NCBI GenBank assembly: GCA_900556675.1
Contig: USQE01000071.1
Coordinates: 1 to 6,217 of the forward strand
Origin: an uncultured Collinsella sp.
GTDB taxonomy: Bacteria > Actinomycetota > Coriobacteriia > Coriobacteriales > Coriobacteriaceae
Direction of reading: 5' to 3'
Length of the DNA stretch: 6,217 bases
Below the pieces are notes generated by a model. That model saw nothing but the letters and a program-made list of their open reading frames with translations, searched no databases and was not told where the DNA came from. The translations under genes and the position numbers were made by a program. Within the stretch, counting starts at the first letter, position 1; each line of letters begins with the position of its first letter. Shown piece after piece: positions 1 to 4,546 of the stretch.

Positions 1-776
1 GAAGCGACGGAGAAGTACTTCTTGCCAGCCTCGAGGCGCTCCTTCTTGTAGGTGCCAGCGACGGGGTGCTGGAAGCGGGTCGGGTTGGTGGAGTTGCCGG
101 TGATCGAGATGTCGACGTTCTCGTGCCACATGATGGCAACGCCCTCGCGGACGTCGTCGGCGCCGTAGCAGTTGACGGCGGCGCGGGGACCATCGGAGTA
201 GGGGATGGTCTCGACGACCTTGAGCTCGCCCGTGAAGTAGTCGAACTGGGTCTTCACGTAGGTGAAGCCGTTGATGCGGGCGATGATCTGGGCGGCGTCC
301 TTGCCCAGACCGTTGAGGATAACGCGCAGCGGCTTCTTGCGAGCCTTGTTGGCGTTCAGAGCCAGACCGATAGCGCCCTCAGCGGCGGCGAAGGACTCGT
401 GGCCGGCCAGGAAGGCGAAGCACTCGGTGTCGTCGGAGAGCAGCATAGCGCCCAGGTTGCCGTGGCCCAGACCGACCTTGCGGTCCTCGGCGACGGAGCC
501 GGGGACGGTGAAGGCCTGGATGCCCTCGCCGATGATGGCGGCAGCCTCAGAAGCGGACTTGGCGCCACGCTTGACAGCGAGAGCGCAACCGAGGGTGTAG
601 GCCCACTCGGCGTTCTGGAAGGCGATGGACTGGGTGTTGTTGACGATCTCACGCGGGTTGAAGCCCTTGTCGGTGCAGATCTGCAGAGCTTCCTCGAGGG
701 AGGCGATGCCGTTGTCGGCGAGGCACTTGTTGATCTTGTCAGCGCGGCGCTCGTAACCTTCGAACGTAACAGTCAT
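1..776 (-). CDS. GGGtGRT-family protein, 3' end cut by window edge
   Basis: I recognise this as the GGGtGRT protein family, a conserved bacterial family without an established biochemical role. I translated 258 full codons from the ATG at 776; family members are, from memory, about 330 residues, so roughly the last 70 are missing. Visible conserved stretches include VGLGHGNLGAMLL (residues 101-113), FLAGHESFAAAEGAIG (122-137), LRVILNGLGKD (150-160), YGADDVREGVAIM (204-216) and SITGNSTNPTRFQHP (224-238). The readable part ends in KKYFSVA plus the first two bases of a Ser codon; in relatives the glycine-rich signature follows directly, so it should lie just outside. No signal peptide or membrane segment is seen, so it is probably cytoplasmic. 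A strong Shine-Dalgarno GGGAGGG (785-791) sits 8 bases before the start. It follows the scaffold-like gene by 18 bases, so the two are probably co-transcribed. Phe, Tyr, Asn, Ile and Lys codons are almost all the C/G-ending ones, as in highly expressed genes. Confidence 0.88.
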   Translation of the reverse strand, partial: MTVTFEGYERRADKINKCLADNGIASLEEALQICTDKGFNPREIVNNTQSIAFQNAEWAYTLGCALAVKRGAKSASEAAAIIGEGIQAFTVPGSVAEDRKVGLGHGNLGAMLLSDDTECFAFLAGHESFAAAEGAIGLALNANKARKKPLRVILNGLGKDAAQIIARINGFTYVKTQFDYFTGELKVVETIPYSDGPRAAVNCYGADDVREGVAIMWHENVDISITGNSTNPTRFQHPVAGTYKKERLEAGKKYFSVA

Positions 777-794
777 AGTTATTTCCCTCCCTTT
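777..794 (-). promoter_or_regulatory. Intergenic ribosome binding site of the GGGtGRT gene
   Basis: The 18 bases between the scaffold stop and the GGGtGRT start read AAAGGGAGGGAAATAACT on the minus strand. GGGAGGG (785-791) is a near-ideal Shine-Dalgarno at 8 bases from the ATG. There is no room for a terminator or promoter, which supports co-transcription of the two genes. Confidence 0.75.
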
Positions 795-1529
795 CTACTC
801 GTGAACCGGGAACACGCTGGCGACGGAGTGAGTCTCCTCGTCGGTGCGCGGGTCGATGTACTTGGCAGCGTTCTCCCACTGACCATAGTGGCCCATAGCG
901 CCAGCGATGGCCTCCTCGGGGGTCTTGCCGGCCTTGACGGCGTCGGTGAACTTGCCGAGGTTCAGGAACTCGAATGCGATGATCTCGTTCTTGTCGTTGA
1001 GAGCCATGCGGGTGACGTAGCCCTGAGCGAGCTCGAGGTAACGAGCGCCCTTGGCCTTGGTGCCGAACATGGTGCCGACCTGAGAGCGAAGGCCCTTGCC
1101 AAGGTCGTCGAGGGAGGCGCCCACGGGCAGGCCGCCCTCGGAGAACGCGGTCTGGCTGCGGCCGTAAACGATCTGCAGGAAGATCTCGCGCATAGCAACG
1201 TTGATGGCGTCGCAGACGAGGTCGGTGTTGAGGGCCTCGAGGATGGTCTTGCCGGGAAGGATCTCGGAAGCCATGGCGGCAGAGTGGGTCATGCCCGAGC
1301 AGCCGATGGTCTCAACGAGGGCCTCCTCGATGATGCCGTCCTTGACGTTCAGCGTGAGCTTGCAGGCGCCCTGCTGAGGTGCGCACCAACCCACACCGTG
1401 CGTAAGACCGGAGATGTCGGAAATCTCCTTAGCCTGGACCCACTTGCCCTCCTCGGGGATGGGTGCGGGGCCGTGGTATGCACCCTTGGCAACGGGGCAC
1501 ATGTTCTCCACTTCCTGTGAGTACTGCAT
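795..1529 (-). CDS. NifU/IscU-like Fe-S scaffold protein, partner of the GGGtGRT protein
   Basis: A 244-residue protein related to the NifU/IscU N-terminal scaffold family, in the long subtype found beside GGGtGRT genes. The scaffold-like core spans about residues 45-110: THGVGWCAPQQGACKLTLNV (43-62) followed by GIIEEALVETIGCSGMTHSA (65-84). Cysteines are at 11, 49, 56, 77 and 106. C77 in GCSG matches the second conserved cysteine of IscU/SufU. The usual Cys-Gly-Asp of the first ligand is replaced by the C49/C56 pair, and no cysteine stands where the third IscU ligand is expected. About 135 further residues follow, including EGGLPVGASLDDLGKGLRSQ (131-150), and are absent from ordinary scaffolds. 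I chose the ATG at 1529 because AGAGGAGAGG (1531-1540) lies just upstream; the reading frame stays open to 1613, but that extension is unlike the family. Cluster binding is inferred from family only. It is the first gene of the operon with the GGGtGRT gene. Confidence 0.87.
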   Translation of the reverse strand: MQYSQEVENMCPVAKGAYHGPAPIPEEGKWVQAKEISDISGLTHGVGWCAPQQGACKLTLNVKDGIIEEALVETIGCSGMTHSAAMASEILPGKTILEALNTDLVCDAINVAMREIFLQIVYGRSQTAFSEGGLPVGASLDDLGKGLRSQVGTMFGTKAKGARYLELAQGYVTRMALNDKNEIIAFEFLNLGKFTDAVKAGKTPEEAIAGAMGHYGQWENAAKYIDPRTDEETHSVASVFPVHE

Positions 1530-1530
1530 G

Positions 1531-1540
1531 CCTCTCCTCT
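1531..1540 (-). promoter_or_regulatory. Ribosome binding site fixing the scaffold gene start
   Basis: AGAGGAGAGG on the minus strand ends one base before the ATG at 1529; its AGGAG core is 4 bases from the start. It decides for this ATG over the upstream in-frame ATG at 1613, and over the internal Met10 codon at 1502. Confidence 0.65.
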
Positions 1541-1591
1541 CTATCGTGTTGGCGTCCCGTCTGGGGGTCGTGGCTGGCGATTGCCGGGCGA

Positions 1592-1604
1592 CCCTTCGAA
1601 AGGG
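1592..1604. repeat. Small hairpin CCCTT-CGA-AAGGG in the scaffold operon leader
   Basis: A 5-bp perfect stem with a 3-base loop. If transcription of the scaffold operon starts just downstream of the -10-like box at 1623-1628, this hairpin lies within the first 30 bases of the mRNA, where it could stabilise the 5' end. No U-run follows on either strand, so it is not a terminator. Confidence 0.35.
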
Positions 1605-1622
1605 ACATGACATGCAGCCCCT

Positions 1623-1628
1623 ATAATA
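1623..1628 (-). promoter_or_regulatory. Putative -10 box (TATTAT) of the scaffold-GGGtGRT operon
   Basis: TATTAT on the minus strand lies 93 bases before the scaffold ATG, which would give a leader of roughly 85 bases. At a 17-base spacing the -35 position reads CGAATA, a poor match, so the promoter would need an activator or the call is wrong. The same bases also contain a perfect TATAAT on the plus strand (1622-1627), which could instead serve rightward transcription toward the transposase-like gene with a leader of about 285 bases; its -35 position is also poor. Confidence 0.35.
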
Positions 1629-1642
1629 CCGCGAAATGCACG

Positions 1643-1650
1643 GAATATTC
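1643..1650. promoter_or_regulatory. Palindrome GAATATTC over the -35 position
   Basis: A perfect 8-bp palindrome, with a further matching C/G pair at 1641/1652 after one mismatch. It overlaps the place where the -35 of the leftward promoter would fall, so it is a plausible operator or activator site. No known regulator motif is recognised. Confidence 0.3.
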
Positions 1651-1682
1651 GGTGAACGGCTCAGTTTTCGTAGCGAGAAGTC

Positions 1683-1736
1683 CGGAAGTTTTAATTGAAA
1701 CGGTTTAACGCTATGTTCTGTGGTCGTGAACTTCCG
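1683..1736. repeat. Inverted repeat CGGAAGTT / AACTTCCG
   Basis: Perfect 8-bp arms at 1683-1690 and 1729-1736, separated by 38 bases that include most of the AT-rich palindrome at 1688-1701. It could be a widely spaced binding site or chance; an RNA hairpin with such a loop would be weak. Confidence 0.3.
1688..1701. promoter_or_regulatory. AT-rich 14-bp palindrome, candidate operator
   Basis: GTTTTAATTGAAAC is self-complementary except for one T-G pair. It stands in an AT-rich patch inside otherwise GC-rich DNA, about 60 bases upstream of the proposed leftward -10 box, and GGTTTAAC follows at 1702-1709. This fits a regulator site better than a coding remnant, but no regulator can be named. 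Confidence 0.3.
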
Positions 1737-1906
1737 TAGAGGGGGTCCGTTTTTGGCAAGCTTTTGGTCGGCTCTTGTAAGCGTTGCAGGGGTTGGCCTG
1801 TTACAACGGTGCCGTTCGCCGCCCGTTTACTGCCTTTGGCCGCGCGAGCGTATTGTTTTGCGTGAATGTTTTGATGGCTGTATTGGATGGCAAGCAGATC
1901 CCGGCG
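1737..1906. other. Rest of the upstream region of the transposase-like gene
   Basis: Together with the sites listed above, this completes the 388-base gap between the two divergent genes (1530-1917). The frame of the transposase-like gene is open back to an ATG at 1720, but residues encoded before 1918 look like nothing in the family and no good ribosome binding site precedes 1720. I see no RNA gene, riboswitch or convincing promoter here; the best plus-strand pair, TTGCGT (1858-1863) and TATTGG (1881-1886), matches consensus at only half of its positions. Confidence 0.4.
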
Positions 1907-1913
1907 AAGGGAG
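1907..1913 (+). promoter_or_regulatory. Ribosome binding site of the transposase-like gene
   Basis: AAGGGAG lies 4 bases before the ATG at 1918. This favours 1918 over the upstream ATG at 1720 as the true start, in agreement with where homology to the Y1 transposase family begins (FYHVCARG at residues 11-18). Confidence 0.6.
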
Positions 1914-1917
1914 CGCC

Positions 1918-2727
1918 ATGCAGCGCGTTTGGAGAACGGTTACGGGCTTTTACCATGTCTGTGCTCGCGGTGCGGGCAAGCAGCTCATCTTTGAGGCCGA
2001 TGAAGACCGGTGGGAGTTTTTGGAGCTGATGCGCGAGTGCTGCCGCGAGGAGGGTGTGACGGTTATCGCCTGGTGCCTTATGGGCAATCACGTGCATTTG
2101 GTGCTTGCAGATTACGAGGACGCGATGAGCGCGGCGATGCACCGGCTGCTTTTGACGTACGCGCGGCGGTTCAATAAGCGCACGGGGCGCACAGGCCATC
2201 TGTTCCAGAACCGTTTTGACCGGCGTTCGCTCGATACCGACTGGCAGGTGATGGAGGCTATTCGCTCCGTACACGCCGATCCACAGGAGGCGGGCGTTAG
2301 CCTAATCGAGCGTTATCCCTGGAGCAGCTTTGCGGAGCATTTGTGCGCTTACGACGGTGACGCGGCTGATGTCGCGAGGGGATTTTCTGATCCTTCTTGC
2401 GTGCTTGAGCTTTTTGGTTCTGCCGAGGGCTTTATTACCCATTCGCTGTCGACGCCCGACGGCGGCGAGCCAGCGCTGGGCGATATGAAAGAGACGGAGT
2501 GGGAACGCCACGCCTTTGCCGACAAGTTGGCGAAGCGCCTCGGGGTTCCGCTCAACGGGGTTAAAACTGCACCGCCGGCGCAGCGCGATACCGTTATTGT
2601 TGGATTGAACAATGCCGGTTTTACGGTGCGTCAGATTGAGCGGTATACCGGGATTGGCAAAAGTACCGTCTCTCGTATCGTGCGCGCTTATGCGCGGGTG
2701 AAGGCACAGGCTGAGCTCTCGGAATAG
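1918..2727 (+). CDS. RAYT / Y1-type transposase-like protein lacking the catalytic tyrosine
   Basis: A 269-residue member of the REP-associated tyrosine transposase (Y1_Tnp, HUH nuclease) family. It has the beta strand FYHVCARG (11-18), the metal-binding motif MGNHVHLVL (55-63) with H58 and H60, GHLFQNRF (93-100) and YPWSSF (133-138). In E. coli RAYT the catalytic Tyr115 is the Y of YIYINP; here the aligned segment is IRSVHADPQEAG (115-126), so Ser117 replaces the tyrosine. Without it, the usual phosphotyrosine strand transfer should be impossible. The C-terminal part carries a helix-turn-helix, with QIERYTGIGKSTVSRIVR at 239-256, so DNA binding is likely retained. The gene stands alone, divergent from the scaffold operon and convergent with suf. 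Codon choice is looser (many TTT, GAT, CAT, CTT) than in the GGGtGRT gene, consistent with low expression or transfer. No insertion-sequence ends or flanking REP arrays are seen. It may be a domesticated DNA-binding protein; that is inference. Confidence 0.85.
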   Translation: MQRVWRTVTGFYHVCARGAGKQLIFEADEDRWEFLELMRECCREEGVTVIAWCLMGNHVHLVLADYEDAMSAAMHRLLLTYARRFNKRTGRTGHLFQNRFDRRSLDTDWQVMEAIRSVHADPQEAGVSLIERYPWSSFAEHLCAYDGDAADVARGFSDPSCVLELFGSAEGFITHSLSTPDGGEPALGDMKETEWERHAFADKLAKRLGVPLNGVKTAPPAQRDTVIVGLNNAGFTVRQIERYTGIGKSTVSRIVRAYARVKAQAELSE

Positions 2728-2731
2728 AAAA

Positions 2732-2765
2732 TGGCCGAACCACTCTTAGTCAAGCGATTCGGCCA
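2732..2765 (-). terminator. Hairpin TGGCCGAA / TTCGGCCA, likely suf operon terminator
   Basis: Perfect 8-bp arms at 2732-2739 and 2758-2765 with an 18-base loop that may form a small inner CTT/AAG stem. Read on the minus strand the stem is followed by TTTTCTATT, a U-rich tail as in an intrinsic terminator for the suf operon. It begins 5 bases after the transposase-like stop codon. On the plus strand the tail is only ACAAATTTC, so rightward termination is less certain. Confidence 0.55.
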
Positions 2766-2783
2766 ACAAATTTCTTGTGATTT

Positions 2784-2812
2784 GGGACAAATACTACTGA
2801 TTATTTTGTCCC
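2784..2812. repeat. Hairpin GGGACAAA / TTTGTCCC spanning the sufU stop codon
   Basis: Perfect 8-bp arms at 2784-2791 and 2805-2812, extendable by two pairs across a bulged A; the loop contains the sufU stop codon (2794-2796). One arm is thus made of the last sense codons of sufU. Neither strand shows a U-run after it, so it may protect the 3' end of the message or slow transcription ahead of the terminator rather than terminate by itself. Confidence 0.5.
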
Positions 2813-3228
2813 GTGAGCATGCCGTCGAGAGTGCGCCAGGCGAGCTCGGCGCATTTGACGCGGGCGGGCATGTGCGAGATGTCCTGGAGCTGGGCGGCTT
2901 CATCCAGGTCTTCCAGGTCCTCCTCGGAGAGCTGCTCGCCGCGGATCATGGCGAGGAAGAGCTCTGCCAGGCGGTGAGCTTCCTCGACGGTCTCGCCGGT
3001 GATGAGGTCGGCCATGATGTCGGCACTGGCCTGACTGATGGCGCAGCCGTGACCGGTAAAGGAGGCCTCCTCGATCACGCCGTTTTCGACACGCAGCTGC
3101 AAGGTGAGCTCGTCGCCGCAGCTGGGGTTGATGCCGTCGTGCTCGTGCGTGGGGGCATCCATCTCGTACTTATAGTCGGGATGCGAGTTGTGCTCCATAA
3201 ACGTGGTGGAGGTGTACAGATTACCCAT
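2794..3228 (-). CDS. sufU: SufU, zinc-dependent sulfur-transfer protein of the SUF system
   Basis: A 144-residue SufU. In characterised systems SufU accepts persulfide sulfur from SufS and passes it on to the SufBCD platform, using a zinc-bound site. The ligand set is visible: C37 and D39 in NPSCGDELTL (34-43), C62 in GHGCAISQAS (59-68) and C126 in ARVKCAELAW (122-131). The long acidic insert before the third cysteine (about residues 97-118) is what separates SufU from IscU. The true start is the ATG at 3228, where GGAG (3237-3240) sits 8 bases upstream; the frame is open further but inside sufS. Its ATG overlaps the sufS stop by 8 bases (ATGGGTAA), so translation is probably coupled. It is the last gene of the operon. 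Length and motifs are normal, and it is expected to be a cytoplasmic, functional protein. Confidence 0.95.
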   Translation of the reverse strand: MGNLYTSTTFMEHNSHPDYKYEMDAPTHEHDGINPSCGDELTLQLRVENGVIEEASFTGHGCAISQASADIMADLITGETVEEAHRLAELFLAMIRGEQLSEEDLEDLDEAAQLQDISHMPARVKCAELAWRTLDGMLTGQNNQ

Positions 3229-4546
3229 TGAACGTGCTCCAAACGTGATGCAGGCCGGCGATAAACTTGTCGATATCGGCCTTGTCGTTGTAGAAAGCCA
3301 CGCTGGCGCGGCAGCAGGCAAGGTTCTCGACGCCTAGCCAGGTGAGCAACGGCTGCGCGCAGTGGTGACCGGCGCGGATGCAGACACCGTCCATATCCAT
3401 GATGCTCGCGACATCGTGCGGGTGGATGCCCTTGACGTTAAAGCTGACGACGCCGTGGTGGTTGTCCCAATAGATGGAGCCGATGATCTGGACAAAGTCG
3501 AGCTGCATGAGCTCGCCCATCAGGTAGTGGACGAGTGCCTTCTCACGGGTCTGGATGTTTTCGTAGCCTACCGTGTTGACCAGGTAGTCAAGCGCCGCGC
3601 CCGTGGCGAAGATGCCGGCGGCGTCCTGCGTGCCGGCTTCGAACTTCTCGGGGACGGGCGCCCAGACGGCGTCCTGCTCGGTGACCGAGTCGATCATCTC
3701 GCCGCCGGTGAGCATGGGCGGCATGGCGTTGAGCAGGTCCATCTTGCCCCACAGCACGCCGATGCCCATGGGGCCCATGGCCTTGTGCGCGCTAAAGGCA
3801 AAGAAGTCGGCGCCCAGATCGGCCACATCGACCGGCATGTGCGGCAGCGACTGCGCACCGTCGACGACCAGATAGCCGCCGTACTTGTGCACGAGCTTGC
3901 CGAGATTCTTGACCGGGTTCTCGACGCCCAGCACGTTAGAGACTTGACCCACGGCCAAGATCTTGGTCTTGGGACCCACCTTGGACAGAACCTCCTCGGT
4001 CGTGAGCTGACCGGTCTTGGTGGGGTAGAGGTAGACGAGCTTGGCGCCGGTCTCGCGGCAGACCTGCTGCCACGGGATCAGGTTAGAGTGGTGCTCCATG
4101 ATGGTGATGACGACCTCGTCCCCCGGCTCGAGGACCGTGGGCGCAAAGCTCTTGGCGACCAGGTTGAGCGACTCGCTCGTGTTGCGGGTGAAGACGACCT
4201 CGTTGGCCTGGGGGGCGCCGATGACGTCGGCGATCTGCTGGCGCACCTTCGCGATGGCCTCGGTGGCCTCGACGGACAGCGAGTACAGGCCACGCAGGGG
4301 GTTGGCGTTCATGCGCTGGTAGAAGTCGCGCTCGGCGTCGAGCACGCAGGCGGGACGCTGCGCGGTGGCGGCGCTATCGAGGAAGGCGATCTCGGGGTGC
4401 TGCTGGAACAGCGGGAACTGCGCCTTGTAGGGGTTGGTCTCGATGTCGACGGTAGGCCAGCCGCGCGAGGCCTCGTCGCTGGCGTCGAGCTCCATAGGCT
4501 CCGGTGCGGTACAGGTGTCGCATTTAACGTGCTCGGTGTCGATCAT
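3221..4546 (-). CDS. sufS: SufS, PLP-dependent cysteine desulfurase
   Basis: A 441-residue group II cysteine desulfurase that converts L-cysteine to alanine and holds the sulfur as a persulfide for SufU. Visible landmarks are FLDSAATAQRP (55-65), FTRNTSESLNLVAKS (119-133), EHHSNLIPW (151-159) whose histidine stacks on the cofactor, VVDGAQS (227-233) with Asp229, the PLP lysine K255 in FSAHKAMGPMGIG (251-263), and the catalytic C396 in RAGHHCAQPLL (391-401). The first 35 or so residues precede the normal SufS start and contain a CDTC motif (C9, C12); this extension is unusual. The start at 4546 is well supported: GAGGAGGAG (4552-4560) lies 5 bases upstream, and the ATG overlaps the sufD stop as ATGA. 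The next gene, sufU, overlaps its stop, the typical SufS-SufU pairing. Confidence 0.96.
   Translation of the reverse strand: MIDTEHVKCDTCTAPEPMELDASDEASRGWPTVDIETNPYKAQFPLFQQHPEIAFLDSAATAQRPACVLDAERDFYQRMNANPLRGLYSLSVEATEAIAKVRQQIADVIGAPQANEVVFTRNTSESLNLVAKSFAPTVLEPGDEVVITIMEHHSNLIPWQQVCRETGAKLVYLYPTKTGQLTTEEVLSKVGPKTKILAVGQVSNVLGVENPVKNLGKLVHKYGGYLVVDGAQSLPHMPVDVADLGADFFAFSAHKAMGPMGIGVLWGKMDLLNAMPPMLTGGEMIDSVTEQDAVWAPVPEKFEAGTQDAAGIFATGAALDYLVNTVGYENIQTREKALVHYLMGELMQLDFVQIIGSIYWDNHHGVVSFNVKGIHPHDVASIMDMDGVCIRAGHHCAQPLLTWLGVENLACCRASVAFYNDKADIDKFIAGLHHVWSTFNG

Noticed and set aside
66..1520. Long plus-strand open frame of 484 codons opposite the GGGtGRT and scaffold genes
   Set aside because: It is the antisense shadow of two recognised genes; GC-ending codons suppress stops on the other strand. 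Its product is a low-complexity Val/Gly/Leu/Asp-rich string with no motif.
1530..1613. N-terminal extension of the scaffold-like protein to an ATG at 1613
   Set aside because: The added residues are Arg-rich and unlike the family, while the ATG at 1529 has a strong ribosome binding site; the stretch is better explained as mRNA leader.
1858..1886. Possible promoter TTGCGT-17-TATTGG for the transposase-like gene
   Set aside because: Only three of six bases match consensus in each box, which is expected by chance in this length.
1720..1917. N-terminal extension of the transposase-like protein from an upstream ATG
   Set aside because: The extra 66 residues have no family similarity, the upstream ATG has no good ribosome binding site, and AAGGGAG sits right before the ATG at 1918.
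1683..2812. Insertion-sequence ends or REP repeats around the transposase-like gene
   Set aside because: I compared the flanks: CGGAAGTT/AACTTCCG lies only upstream, and TGGCCGAA/TTCGGCCA and GGGACAAA/TTTGTCCC only downstream. No shared terminal repeats, target duplications or GTAG-type REP units were seen.
3229..3321. Upstream start of sufU within sufS
   Set aside because: It would overlap sufS by about 100 bases, and the added residues are simply the sufS 3' end in another frame; the ATG at 3228 has a proper GGAG and the family-typical N-terminus.
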